A stretch of DNA of 64,000 nt from Cristatella mucedo (lineage: Eukaryota > Bryozoa > Phylactolaemata > Cristatellidae): the NCBI GenBank assembly GCA_009760855.2, contig WPIO01000053.1:432001-496000 (forward strand), given 5' to 3'. A program made the position numbers and the translations under genes. Shown one piece after another: positions 1 to 10,692 of this stretch. Within the stretch, counting starts at the first letter, position 1. Each line of letters begins with the position of its first letter. The notes under the pieces were generated by a model. The model was not told where the DNA came from. It saw only the letters and a list, made by a program, of their open reading frames with translations, and made no database searches.

Positions 1-1500
1 ATGGCTGCAGATCGCTGGAAATAACTCCTCCGCTTCGCGAGACTAGCTCCAGCGGGTTGGCGCTGCTAGCCTGCATGTATCAAACGATTTATTCTCGGCT
101 GTATCGGAGATAGCCTTCGTCTGCCTCCTATTGCATCACGAGAATGGATGCTAAGTGCTGCGCCGAGCTGAGTGCGATAACATTGGACCGACGCAGCAAG
201 TTGGCTCTGCTGGCCCATGTGTAATCGCAGGGAGTAAATTGAGCCACTTCTCGTAGGCTGCTTCTACAAGTTGCTAGCCTGCTTCGAGGCAATAGCAGCA
301 GTTACGATATTGTGATGTACAGCACCCGTTTGCCGCAAATGCTGTGCTTGGGCGAAGCCCTTAGCTCCGGGCCACTTCACAACCTTGTGACAACTTGATG
401 AGGCGAGTGAATAAGTAATATTCTGCCTCGGGTCTAACTAGCGTGCGACTGATCGATGATATCGCCGAGACTTTTAGGAAGTTCAAACCTGTAAATGCAG
501 CCAAAACCTCAGCCTGGTTCATAATTACAGTACTTTTGTTTTAGATAGGATGTATAGTGCTAATAATAAAGAATAAGGTCTTGTAGTCGCTCAAAAAGAA
601 AGCGACAGCCTCTGCAAACAAAGGCTCGAGTCATCGAAACTAATTCGTTTCGGCGTTGCAGCAAGCGGCCGCTTCTGCTGACGATGAAGCTCCTATAAAG
701 TAAGAATAGCTGCACTATTTAGGATTGTCATATCTCACTCTGTATCTGTGTTGCAAAACTCACCTCTTTCTTACGCCAGGCGACATTAATTTCGATGCCG
801 ACTAATGCGGAACGTGTGCACCTGCAACGTTGAACTGGAGCTCACCTGCTGAGTATTATATGACTTGGGCACTTTATGCAGCATATGTATAGATTGTGAC
901 ATAACCGATTCCCAGGCGTAATAATTCAGGATCGGCAAACAATATCTCTTCATTGACAACTCGGCTACTACAGTCAACCCTTTTGCAATATAAGGGAGTC
1001 ACCATTTGCATTTTCTTGGTTCTTTACAATTCGGCTGCCTTACAAGTATCCGATCTACCACTGGCATTTGAGCCACCTCACTTTTTTTAAGCTAGAGCTA
1101 GATATTCCGCTGTAACGGCAATCCTATAAAAAATCTTGACGTCCTCGATACTACAAAAAGGATTTAGCAATTCCATTGCAAAAGTGGACGTTTCACACCA
1201 CAGGCCTCTTTAGAGCGACCGAAACATACATTTCCTTTGAAAATTAAATGATATGTTCACGCTCAAGGGAACGATAGCCGATCTCTGAAAGCCGATAAAG
1301 CTGAGTAGGGGTATTGGAAAACTGAAAGAGCTTTAAGACCGGAAATTGTGCTGCACCAGCCTTTTGTAAACATTGGACACACATGGATAGAATCGGCCCG
1401 TGATTATCTACGGAAATACGGTGTGCGGTAAAAGATGGTCGGAACGTCTTGAAGTTCCATTCAAGTAGCCGAGTTCCGATTCACTATCCGACGCAGAGTA
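1..1500. other. No gene recognised
   Basis: Mixed-composition sequence with no long open frame, no recognisable protein family and no obvious tandem repeat. It ends where base composition turns sharply AT-rich at about 1500. Confidence 0.5.
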
Positions 1501-1575
1501 TTACACAAATTGATTACACTTTATTTTGTCAAAAACTAGTTAATAATCTTTTTCAACGTTTCCGTTTTAACTCTT

Positions 1576-2171
1576 CCACTAGTACTCCAAAGAGGAAAAA
1601 AAGCAAATATAAAAGAATTGAAAGATGAAACTAGTTTACCTGCTACAAGTGGTACAGAAATTAGTTTACCTGCTAAAAGTGGTATAGAAACTAGTTTACC
1701 TACATTTACAACTGCTATTGAAGCTAGTTTACCTTCAATTCAAATTGAAGAAGACCCGTGGTTTAGTAGGCGATAATTATTTGATACTACTAATAAACCA
1801 AATACAGGAAAAATATCATCTAAAATGAAAGAAGATATAATGAAAATTACAAAAAATAATATTTAAGAGACTCTTCGTAAAATCTCTGAAGAGTTGGATA
1901 GAAAAATTAAAAATGGTGAAAAAGAACAAAGTGTTCTTGATTATATAAAATCACTAAAAGTTAAATCTGGAAAAGGAATGGAAATTGTTCCAGTGTTTTT
2001 TAAAATGATAAAGAAGTATTTAGTAAGATTGATTTATTGTTGGGAGAGCTTGCTGCTGGAAATAAAGGAGTGGTAAATTCAATCAGTGCTGCTGTAGATT
2101 GTATAGCTAGGTCTAGAAAAGCACCAAAATCTTATGTTGGAAAGATAAATAACCTTTTATTTAATATATAG
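1576..2171 (+). pseudogene. Broken element ORF with ETSLP-type repeats
   Basis: No family recognised. At about 1627-1740 the translation repeats a roughly 12-residue unit ending in SLP (ETSLPATSGT, EISLPAKSGI, then two looser copies), a low-complexity linker. A basic stretch PKRKKSK is readable near 1591 in another frame. After stops at about 1774 and 1865 comes a helical charged segment (1894-2076), then a frameshift into a frame that runs to the TAG at 2169-2171. It is the first gene of the virus-like element and may be a structural or DNA-binding protein; function unknown. Confidence 0.45.
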
Positions 2172-2173
2172 AA

Positions 2174-2335
2174 ATGGGTGATCTTTTGAAAGTTACACAA
2201 GACATCCTTAGAAATGTTGATGTTATTAGAAAAACTAATCAATTAGGTAAAGAGGAGTATGTATTTAAAATTATTGGAAATTCTAATCCGCTTAATTTAC
2301 ATATTAATACTCCTATTTTATTGAGAAAAAATTAA
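2174..2335 (+). pseudogene. Short element ORF, probable N-terminus of the next capsid-like gene
   Basis: A 53-codon frame beginning MGDLLKVTQDIL, starting 2 bases after the preceding TAG and ending in TAA at 2333-2335. No family recognised on its own. A frameshift just downstream leads into the capsid-like frame at about 2400, so it is probably the broken start of that gene. Confidence 0.4.
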
Positions 2336-2375
2336 ATTTTTTAAAGAAGTTTTTTGGAATTAACTCTATAAAGAT

Positions 2376-3026
2376 ATTACTAATTCTAACAATACTTTTG
2401 TTTATAGAAATGCAGGTGGATCAGAACAAACTGTAAAAGTAGAACCAGGAGTTTATACTGTGGATAGTGATGACTTAAATACTGGTATTGTTGATAGAAT
2501 TAATAATTACATTACTCAAACAGGATCCACAAGTGAAAAATTTATAGTTGGTGTTGATACTGGTACTGCACACTCATGGATTAGTATGCCAGTTGGTTGG
2601 AGTTTAATTGCTAGTAAATCTTCTATTCCTAAAGTACTTGGCTTTACTAAACCTACTTATACAACGGATGCAAAGTTTTTAGAATCGTATCCTACTATTA
2701 CACCAACAATTTTTAAACCTAACACAAAGTTTTATTCAGAGGATCAGGTAAGTATTGCTGATGTAAAACTTGTTCTTGTGAATTGTAATTAAGTTCCACC
2801 AGGAACAAGTTTTATAAATGGAAATGAAACTCAAGCTTTAACAAGTTTTGGATTTGATTTCTATCCGTGGGATACAATGGTATATGAACCAAATACACCT
2901 GAATATCATTATGTTTCTACTGAATCTATTAGTGATATAACTATTAAAATTACTGATCAAAACTTAAAAGTATTAGATTTTGGAGGAGAACAAATTGCTG
3001 TTGTTATAGAAACTATTGAAATCTAA
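2376..3026 (+). pseudogene. Minor-capsid-like (penton-type) gene, copy 1
   Basis: One frame with an internal TAA at 2790-2792 and a natural end at 3024-3026. The C-terminal part contains a PPG turn, a YEPNTPEYHYV segment and ITIKITDQ followed by a beta-rich tail. This arrangement (PPG, then a Pro-rich turn, then an ITDQ/LTDQ beta strand pair) is known to me from uncharacterised proteins that sit beside double-jelly-roll capsid genes in integrated elements of cnidarians and other invertebrates. Penton or minor capsid role is inferred. The neighbouring copies at 3033 and 4537 share the LTDQ C-terminus, so this is the most divergent member of a local gene family. Confidence 0.55.
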
Positions 3027-3032
3027 TATAAG

Positions 3033-4560
3033 GAATAACTATAAGATTAACGGGGACATCTTCTTCAGACTATAAAACATGAAATCCTCCAATTATTTTA
3101 GGAGAAAACTTACGACATAATAAAGTTGGATTGAGAAGAGTAGAATTTACTTAGACAAATTATGTAGAATCAAACATTGTTACGGGTGTAAACGACCGGC
3201 TTTGGTTTAAGTGGTCTATGACAGATGTTAATGCTACTTTTATTGCAATTGATTTAGGAAAAGATAGTTAAGGAGTAGATAAAGATTCAGAAAATTAGGA
3301 TACTAATAAAATTGTTTTTGCTTTAAACGCGGCTTTAACAGCTAAGAAAAATTCTGCTAGTAGCGCATCTGCAGTCCTTGGTACAAGAGATGGAAATGGA
3401 ATAAGATTTAGTGCTGATCCAGATGATAAAATAATTATGGAAGTGGGAGGTGATTCTGTTGTTTTACTTGGAAGTAATTCTACTGCTGCTAAACCTGCTA
3501 CAGGTGAAACTGCTGGATTAACTGTTAATAGTATTGGAGATACGTTAGGTTTTAACTCAAATGAACAAGGAACATTTGATCGTGATTTGGTTGGAGGAAC
3601 TCCTTATGAAGCAATTGAAAAGGCAATGTATTTCGCTGGTACTTATAAAGCGTGGAATAAAATGTTTTTACCTGATAATAGTGGTGTAAAATGGATAAGT
3701 GTTAATTGTGATTTAGTTGATCCAGAACTGAATTATATAGAAAGAAAACAAAATTTCTTAGGACAATCTTCATCTTTATATATCATTGACGCTGATGATA
3801 AAGGAATCAAGAGGAATCGGAGGCCAGCTGTTGGGGCACTAATTGATCCGTACATTAGTAATGATCTATTAGATCCTTTGGAGACCGTGCATTTAGCTCG
3901 TATGCTCCCACAGCCTGGAACTCCCTCCCGACCTGCATCAGAACATCCCCTGACCTGACCACATTTAAAAGAAACTTAAAAACATACCTATTTAGGACAG
4001 CATTTAGTGGGTCCTTGTGATTCGTCCTCGATGTGCTTATGCGTGCTGACACTGTTCATGCTGCCACTAACCACATTTGCATGCTGACCCAGTGCATGTA
4101 ACCCCTAACCATGTTATTCATTTTGTTTGTTTTCAAGCATGATTTTACTTACTATTCTATTGCGTATCACTTTGCAGCAAATGTAAAGCGCCTAGAAAGA
4201 GATTAAGTTCTCTGAGGGCGCTTTATCAAGTGCAATATTATTATTATTATTATTATCATAATAAATTTCATAATCTTGGTAAATTAAATAATGCTGAATC
4301 CATGGGCTCTTAGGCTGGCATTAACTTCTTCCTGCAAAAAAGAAAACAATCAAATCATTGCTCCAGGAGAAAAAGTTGATTTACATATTTCAAATGTATT
4401 ATACTTACCAACAAAGGGTGATATAGATTCATTGAGTACTTTTAAATTACTTTAACAGACCAAAATGGAAGAAGAGTTAATACAATAACCGATGTTGCAG
4501 TAACATTAGTTATTAAAAAAGTAAAAATATATAGAAATGACTTTAAGATTAACAAGAACT
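3033..4560 (+). pseudogene. Minor-capsid-like gene, copy 2, interrupted by an insertion
   Basis: Begins with an ITIRLTGTSSSDYKT-type start matched by copy 3 and runs through a long open part at 3437-3815. There it contains SIGDTLGF and CDLVDPELNYIER, both with counterparts in copy 3. At about 3812 unrelated DNA begins, including a LINE-A 3' end at 3873-4256. The capsid-like reading returns at about 4355 with PGEKVDLHI and LPTKGDIDSLSTF. Stops occur at about 3076, 3151, 3269 and 3296, and there is a one-base loss near 4448. The gene is therefore both mutated and split. Confidence 0.6.
3812..4354 (+). mobile_element. Insertion inside capsid-like copy 2, with LINE-A 3' end
   Basis: Comparison with intact copy 3 shows about 540 bp with no counterpart. 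The central part (3873-4256) is the 3' end of a LINE-A: C-terminal WNSLP region, 3' UTR, terminal hairpin and ATT repeats. It differs from 13100-13487 by about one base in the stretch compared, so it is recent. The flanks (about 3812-3872 and 4257-4354) match neither the capsid gene nor LINE-A and may come from another element or a rearrangement. No clear target-site duplication was seen. Confidence 0.75.
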
Positions 4561-5400
4561 AGTAGCAGAGATTATAAAACTAACTCTCCTCCAATAATGC
4601 TTGGTGCTAAATCTGGATATAATAAAGTTGGACTGAGATAGATATAATCTGGATATAATAAAGTTGGATTGAGTAGAATTTACTTATACAAATAAAACCA
4701 TATCAAGTGTTGTTCTTGTAGAAAATGATATGCTTTGATTTATACAAAATAGTATTGCAGCGAATAACTTCTCTATTTCAATTCCAGAAGGATATTATGA
4801 TAGTACAAGGATTGTTGCAGCCTTAAATAAAGCATTGAATAATATTGGAGCTTATTATAATTCTTCGAGAAGAGATAGTACTTGAATAAATTTTAGTGCT
4901 GGAGAAGGTGATAAAATAGTTATGCAAGTAGTAGGTGAATTGGTTGTTTCACTTGGAAATAATGTAGGTGGTGTTATTATTAGCATTGGAGATACATTAG
5001 GATTTAGCACAAATGAAATGCCAATATATTTAGCTGGTACTTATAAAGCGCGGAAAAAATGGATTCACATGAAAACGGCTTACAATGGATGAGTGTTTAT
5101 TGTGATTTAGTTGATCTAGAACTGAATTATATAGAAAGAATAGACAGATATTTAGAACAATCTTCATCTTTAAATACTATTGACGTTAGAGATATTGGTC
5201 CTGGTGAAAAGATCGATTTACATATTCCAAATATATTATTCTTACCAACAAAGGGTGATATAGATTCGTTGAGTACTTTTAAAATTAGTTTAACAGACCA
5301 AAATGGAAGAAGAATTAATACGATAACCGATGTTGTAGTAACATTAGTTATTAAAAAAGTAAAAATATATAGAAATGACTTTAAGATTAACAAGAACTAG
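4537..5400 (+). pseudogene. Minor-capsid-like gene, copy 3
   Basis: Starts MTLRLTRTSSRDYKT at 4537, inside the end of copy 2, so the copies overlap head to tail. It has several stops and frameshifts between 4640 and 5059, then an open frame 5059-5400 with CDLVDLELNYIER, GPGEKIDLHIPN, LPTKGDIDSLSTF and ISLTDQNGRR. The last 200 bp match the end of copy 2 at well over 90 percent by eye, so the duplication is recent relative to the decay. Penton/minor-capsid role is inferred from family context only. Confidence 0.6.
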
Positions 5401-5457
5401 TAACACTACAATACTACAATAACAGATGTTGTAGCTACAATAGAAATTTCAAAGTAA
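5375..5457 (+). pseudogene. Collapsed fourth minor-capsid-like copy
   Basis: ATG at 5375 repeats the MTLRLTRTS start of copy 3, but after about 9 codons the sequence jumps to a typical gene end (ACAGATGTTGTAGCTACAAT, stop at 5455-5457). The start and end of a paralogue are joined with the middle deleted, and the frame is lost. Confidence 0.65.
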
Positions 5458-5466
5458 TATAGAGAA

Positions 5467-5830
5467 ATGGGAAGTTATGCAAGGATTGATCATGGAAATA
5501 TAAGAGGAAAATATTATGGAGCTTGAGTATTGGATAAAGTAATAGATGGTGTTGGAAAAGTAACACCTGTTTTAAATGGGTTGACTGGTCTAAGCATGAG
5601 CATTGCTAATAAAGGAATTAAAAATGCATCAAGCAAGAAAACTAGTTGGATTACAAACTAAAAAAGAAAAATTAAAAATAAAGAATATGCTAATAAACGA
5701 AGAGATATGGATGACAAATTTGAAGAAGAAAAAAGAAAGAAAGAAACATAATGAATTAGAAAAACGAAAAAAAGATTATGTTAGAAAGATGCAAGAAATG
5801 GATCTTGAGATTAAACGTTGCGATGCTTGA
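5467..5830 (+). pseudogene. Small basic, coiled-coil element protein
   Basis: ATG at 5467 lies 9 bases after the previous stop. The start MGSYARIDHGNIRGKYYG leads into a TGA at about 5524, then a frame with VLDKVIDGVGKVTPVLNG. It is followed by highly charged Lys/Arg/Glu helix (EEEKRKKE, NELEKRKKDYVRKM) split between two frames up to the TGA at 5828. A basic Gly-rich head with a charged helical tail would suit a minor virion or core protein next to the capsid genes, but no family is recognised. Confidence 0.45.
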
Positions 5831-5869
5831 GAAACTTAAACCAAAAACTAAAAAAGTCGTAAACTAAAA

Positions 5870-6045
5870 ATGGAAGAAGAAGTAGAAGACTATTCAGAAA
5901 CTCCTAAAGAAAATGACCCAAAAACATATAAGAAGTTGAGAAAGTAATCGAATCAGTTATACCTACTGGAGAGAGAACAAGACCTGATGGATATGGTGGA
6001 ATGATGAGAAAGAATATTGGAGCAGGATTATATATTCAAAAGTAA
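5870..6045 (+). pseudogene. Short acidic element ORF, frameshifted
   Basis: ATG at 5870 reads MEEEVEDYSETPKEND and stops after about 25 codons. Another frame continues with VIESVIPTGERTRPDGYGG to a TAA at 6043-6045, about 15 bases before the capsid frame. No family recognised. Confidence 0.35.
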
Positions 6046-6060
6046 CAATTAATTTTTAGT

Positions 6061-7686
6061 TTTTTTAAAAGAGAAGAAATTGCGAGCGCACCTACTAATA
6101 CTATACTCGATGGGATCTCGATGGGATCGATATACTCGAGGGATCCTGATTTTTCGGATTATAAAATTAAGGACTATCAATACAAAGAATTTTACCAAAG
6201 TAATGGAAATGAAACTGATGCTATTGCTGATAAAATAGTTACACTTAATGTACCTGCTGAACAACAAACGTGTTATGTTTTATCATATGGTTAACTTCTA
6301 CCCGAAGGACAAATACAAGTACCTATAGGTGTTGCAGTTAATGATGTTATTCCTTATGGTCCTCCTAACCGTAATCTTGCTTCTGGATTAGTTAACAACG
6401 CTGGTGCTTGGTTGTTTAGTTCTATGAGAGTGAGAATTGGTGCTGAAGAGTTTGAAAGTATAACACAAAATATAGGAACTGTTTCAACAATTATGGGGCT
6501 TCTATGTTATCCGAATGATTATAATAGAACAGAAGGACCTGCAACAGGTTGGAAAAAAGATGAAGGGAATTCAATTGATAATTTATGTTTAGTTGATGCT
6601 AATATTAATCCTAAAGTTTATTCTTATGCAAGTCCTGCTGCTTCATCAGCAAGTGATTCAAATATTGGATTTGTTTATAGAAGGGGTTTATCTAATGTTC
6701 TTGCAGATAATGCTGATACGATCAGTATTTCACTACCTATACCAAGAATTTCTGGATTCTGTGCAGATATGAATAAAGTCATTTACAATACCCAATTTAC
6801 TCTTGAAATGACTAGAGTTGGCGGGGATGATAAAAATGCTATTATCACTGGGACGAGTGGTGATGCTAATACAAGTATGACTAGAGGATCAGCTGGTGTT
6901 GCTGCAAATGGTGTTTGGACTTCAATTTAAATTAATATGACAAAAATGAGATTAATGGCTCTATGTATTTCTCCAAGAGAAAGTGTTCAAAAGGCACTTG
7001 CTGAAATTTCAAGTGAGAGATCAAAGAAAATTAGACTTAATTACAGAGTTAGACGATATGAGAATGTAACTATAACAAATTTCAATCGAGGTCTTAAATT
7101 TACAAAGAGTGCATCTGTACAAAATACTATTGATAAAGTTAGATATTTAATTGTTGCTGCGCAGAATTTTAATAAATTTAGTAGCTATACTGGAAACCCT
7201 TGTACTTTTAAGCATTGTGATATTAAAAACGTAACAGTTCTTGCTAACGGATCAAAACAATATCCACGGGTTGCAAGAAGTAGTCATCCAAAAGATGAAA
7301 AATGTTCAACTGCTTATCTTGATTTTACTACGTTTAGGAAACAATTTCTTGGATTGAATGAATTAACTGAACCTGTTAGTGTTACATATGCTGAGTGGTT
7401 ATCTCTTTATCCTATTCATGTTGTTGATCTTCAATACAATGATGAACCTCTTAGAGTAACGTCAAAACTTGATGTATGTGTTGAATTCAATTCTAAAATA
7501 CCTATTGCTGCTGCTGCTGGTAGTGCAGATGCAGGTGGTGTTAATAGTAAAGAAATTCCCGCTACAACAATTGTCTTACATTATACTACTATCTGTGAAA
7601 ACACTGCTGAATTAACATCTAATGGAAATGGAACGCCTTTTACTTGTACTAAAGGAATGTCTGTCTACAATTCATTAGATGTTTAA
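6061..7686 (+). pseudogene. Major capsid-like protein (double jelly-roll type)
   Basis: About 540 codons stay in one frame, broken by TAA at 6292-6294 and 6928-6930 and ended at 7684-7686. Visible marks are a beta-rich N-terminal half with a Cys-containing segment (PRISGFCADMNKVIYNT, then LEMTRVGG), and in the second half RYLIVAAQNF, FKHCDIKNV, YLDFTTFRKQF, HVVDLQYNDEPLR and VLHYTTI. This order (GFC-D--KV--, RYVIVGFQ-like, F-HC-I-NV, F--F, VVD---Q-E-LK, LILHD-like) is the pattern I know from capsid-like proteins of integrated Polinton-like elements in Hydra and insects. The double jelly-roll fold is inferred. Short repeats of TCGATGGGATC near 6108-6127 blur the true N-terminus. The two stops make it non-functional. 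Confidence 0.7.
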
Positions 7687-7692
7687 CAAATT

Positions 7693-8305
7693 ATGATTAA
7701 TAGATATAATGGAGAAAAAAATTCTATACAAGGTTCAGATGAATGGAAAAAGTCTATGAAATTAAATATTGGTGGGCCAGAAATTTATTCTAATCTAGGA
7801 GATGATATGATATTTGGTTTGCAAACAGATTATGATATAGAATTAATTTCAAATAGAAAACTAAAAAAATATATTGCTAATTCTCAAGCGATGAGATTTC
7901 CTCAAATGTTATTCGGAAAGGTGTTTGAACTTATTGCTGCTAAATTTCTAGAAATGAAATTAAATAGAAAGATTGAGAATGCAAATGAATTTTTTTTACT
8001 AGTGATGAAGTATAGAGATAGTATATTATCCTGATGGAATTGTAGATGATACATTGATTGAGATAAAATGTTTATGGAGTAGAAGAATAGTTGAAGATTT
8101 TGTTCCAAAACAATACTTAGCGCAGTATTTACTTGAATTACATGTTTTAAAGCTAAGATGTTTTTATTCTGAATTCGAAATTTATATCCCTGGTTTAAAT
8201 TGTTATGAAGCACCTATAGATTACATGGCATTAGGAAATGTTAGAGTACCTACTAAGTTTGAATTTGATATGCCAATTAGAGAACTAATTTTTGTTTTTA
8301 CTTAA
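7693..8305 (+). pseudogene. YqaJ-type exonuclease/recombinase, frameshifted
   Basis: Starts 6 bases after the capsid stop. The first frame (7693-8034) has a Q-G-S-x-E-W-like N-terminus, a GGPEIYSN stretch and a helix FPQMLFGKVFE that fits the GxxxE motif. The frame shifts near 8030 and the second (about 8030-8305) carries PDGIVDD and IEIKC, the D and ExK catalytic residues of the PD-(D/E)XK fold, then a QYLAQYLLELHV helix matching the Q--Q-Y motif. YqaJ/lambda-exonuclease relatives degrade one DNA strand to feed recombination and occur in many DNA viruses. All expected catalytic motifs are visible, but split between frames. Confidence 0.72.
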
Positions 8306-8536
8306 GGATGAGAAGTACTTTGATTTTGAGTTTTATATAATTTCCGATTATGGGAGATTCAAAAATATAAAAGGTAATGGGTATGATATAAAATATTATA
8401 TAAAAAGGTAGAAATACAAGTCGTGGAAGAGGAAGATCATTTTAGATTTGCAAGAATTCCATTAATAGTTAAAGAAGTATTAGAAAGATCTAAAATGATA
8501 ATAAATAATTATATAGATGAACAGAAAGTTTCATAA
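8306..8536 (+). pseudogene. Probable C-terminal remnant of the exonuclease gene
   Basis: Same frame as the second exonuclease frame. It has stops up to about 8400, then 44 open codons (8405-8536) reading VEIQVVEEEDHFRFARIP and a helix to TAA. It overlaps the fibre start at 8517 by 20 bases. It is assigned to the exonuclease by frame and position only. Confidence 0.3.
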
Positions 8537-9372
8537 CGAAGACTATGTATCAAAGAATAATGGATTCATTCTTACAGATCTTGATGCAAATGGAAATATA
8601 ATTATAAATTTATCTGATACTGTTAATGATGGAGATGCTGTAACAAAATATTATGCAGATGGAAACTTTGTTGTTAATTCAGGAACATCACTGAATCTTG
8701 CTGGTAAACTTATTACTAATCTTGCTGTAGGTATTAATCCTAGTGATGGAGGAAATGTTAGTCAAGTAAATAATTATGTTAAAAAACTGGTGATACAATG
8801 TTAGGAGATTTAAACATGAATAGCTATGCTATAACATCTACTTATTGGAATTCAGGTAATGGAAATCCAGATGTGTTAAATGATGATTATTGTGTTACTT
8901 GTGGGATGAAAAGAGATGTATTATTAAGGAATTATCCTTCAACAACAAATATAAACATGGGTGGAAATTCAATTACAAATGTTGGTGAGCCTGTTAATCC
9001 GTCTGATGTTGCAACAAAGAATTATGTAGATAAAACAGTTACAAAATAACAGAAGTAATATCAATCTCAATGGACCCTAAAGCATTAAATTCAATACTAA
9101 ATCTATCAACACTTTATTCATGGACAAATAAGACTTCACCACGAATAATGATATTGAATAGTATGGTTGTTGGATCAAGTAATTGTGTATTCCTTAAATC
9201 TAGTTCGGATACTAGTGTTGTATCAGGTGAAATACGTGGAATAAATACTTCTCCAAGTGGTGTTGACTTAAAGTATTATGCTTATTTCAGTAGATTACCA
9301 AGTGAGTATCGCTTCGTCGATAATTTTGGGAAATTAAAGGTAAACCTCTTGGTCAGTTATGTAGCCTCCTGA
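8517..9372 (+). pseudogene. Phage-style fibre protein with repeated NxxDxxTKxYVD units
   Basis: Three overlapping frames (8517-8804, 8798-9049, 9070-9372) make one gene with two frameshifts. It repeats a unit of the form DLxxNGxxIxNL...DAVTKYYAD. Visible examples are INLSDTVNDGDAVTKYYAD, ITNLAVGINPSDGGNVSQVN, LGDLNMNSYAI, and INMGGNSITN with NPSDVATKNYVD. In bacteriophage tail fibres and some eukaryotic viruses this unit forms a trimeric beta-prism shaft ahead of a receptor-binding tip. The C-terminal frame (9070-9372), with a WTNKTSPRIM segment, has no repeat and may be the remains of the tip. A fibre of this kind next to capsid genes supports a virion-forming ancestor. Confidence 0.7.
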
Positions 9373-9375
9373 GAA

Positions 9376-9799
9376 TTATAAATGAACTATTAGAACTATC
9401 AACTCTTTTAACTTTGTTGCTTTATGCTTGCCTTTAACAAGCGGGACTAGTTTTGAAATAGTACATATTGATTCATGTTCTAGGCATCTATGTATACCTA
9501 AAGTTGGATAACACCCACTTTTAAAATGTTTCTTGACTAAAGAATACAATTTAGTTGGTTTCTCTTTTTTATAATAATTAGAATTTATATTAAAGTATGA
9601 ACAAATGACTATTTTACTTTTATGTGAAAGAATAGAATCAAATTCTGTTTCACTCATATCTAAATCACATTTATCACAACGTATTTCATATTTTTGTGTT
9701 GGTCTTTTTTCTTTTTGGTGGTTTACAATAAGGATGACCTGTTTCAAGATATTCAGTTTCATTAAATGTATTTGAACACACATCACAAAATATATCCAT
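9376..9799 (-). pseudogene. Minus-strand zinc-finger-like element ORF
   Basis: ATG at 9799-9797 opens MDIFCDVCSNTFNETEYLE followed by a His; a frameshift near 9700 leads to the longer frame ending at 9376. That frame has a second, similar unit: CDKCDLDMSETEFDSILSH. Two CxxC...H modules with a shared N/S-ETE(Y/F) core suggest a duplicated zinc finger. A later part has Cys and His residues (GCYPTLGIHRCLEHESIC). It faces away from the integrase and towards the fibre gene. A regulatory or DNA-binding role is possible; no named family. Confidence 0.5.
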
Positions 9800-9809
9800 T
9801 CTCTATAGA

Positions 9810-10692
9810 ATTCCGTTTTTAACTCTAAAAGAAAGAAAGAAAGAAGGTAAGTTCAATCCTGACACAGATATAAGTCAAGTATTCAAACCAAGACCTAATA
9901 ATATTCCACAAGGTTTCTTTAATATAGTTAAACCTAATAAAAATCATCAAGCAGATATTTTATATATGCCTAATGATTCCGGATATAAATATGCTTTGAG
10001 TGTTATTGATGTTGCTAGTAGATATAAAGACTAAATCAAGACCGCTTACAAAAATTCTTCTAAAGAAGTAACACAAGCAATAATAGATATTTATAGTAAA
10101 GGTCCTTTGAAATGGCCTAAGAAGATAACAGTAGATCCAGGATCAGAGTTTAAAGGAGAGTTTGCTAAAGAAATGAAAAGACATGAAACGCGTGTTGTAA
10201 AAGGTACTACTAAAAAGAGTTGCATTAGTTGAAAGAATGAATAGAACAGTAGCTGATAGAGAATTTATTGCACAGTATGAAAAGAAATTAGAAAGTATCA
10301 ATCAAGGAGATTATACAAAAAACAAAGAATGGATTGATAATTTACCAAAGATTATTGATTATCTAAATGATAGTACTACAAGAGCAATAGGAGAAAAACC
10401 TGTTAAAGCAATAGAAAAAGAAATAGTAAAACTAAAGAAACCAAAGTATAATAGAAAAGTAGGAGAACAAGAAAAGTTATGAAAATTAGGAACAAGAGCT
10501 AGATATTTATTAGAACCAGGTGAAGGAGAAGATGAAAAAAGAAGAGCTACAGGTCCAATATGGAGTTTGACTAAACATAATATTGTTAGAATATTTCGAG
10601 AACAACCGATTCGCCTTTGGGTAAACGATGTTAAAAGAAGTTTTGTAAGAGAGGAGTTACAAGTGATTAAACAGCATTCATTTCATTTGTGA
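9810..10692 (+). pseudogene. DDE (retroviral-type) integrase
   Basis: The frame starting near 9849 reads KPNKNHQADILYMP (first catalytic Asp), YALSVIDVASRYKD, then a TAA at 10032-10034, then ITVDPGSEFKGEF (second Asp). A frameshift near 10215 leads to VERMNRTVADREF, which supplies the Glu. The spacing of the last two residues is close to the usual 35. The C-terminal part (10237-10692, TGA at 10480) has KLGTRARYLLEP and TGPIWSLTKHNIVRI, the small SH3-like domain typical of Polinton-type integrases. The enzyme would join element ends to host DNA. At least three breaks show it is dead. Confidence 0.75.

Noticed and set aside
2376-10692. Alternative genetic code (for example TGA as Trp) in the virus-like element
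   Set aside because: TAA, TAG and TGA all interrupt the genes, normal TGG Trp codons are used, and real frameshifts occur, so decay is the simpler account.
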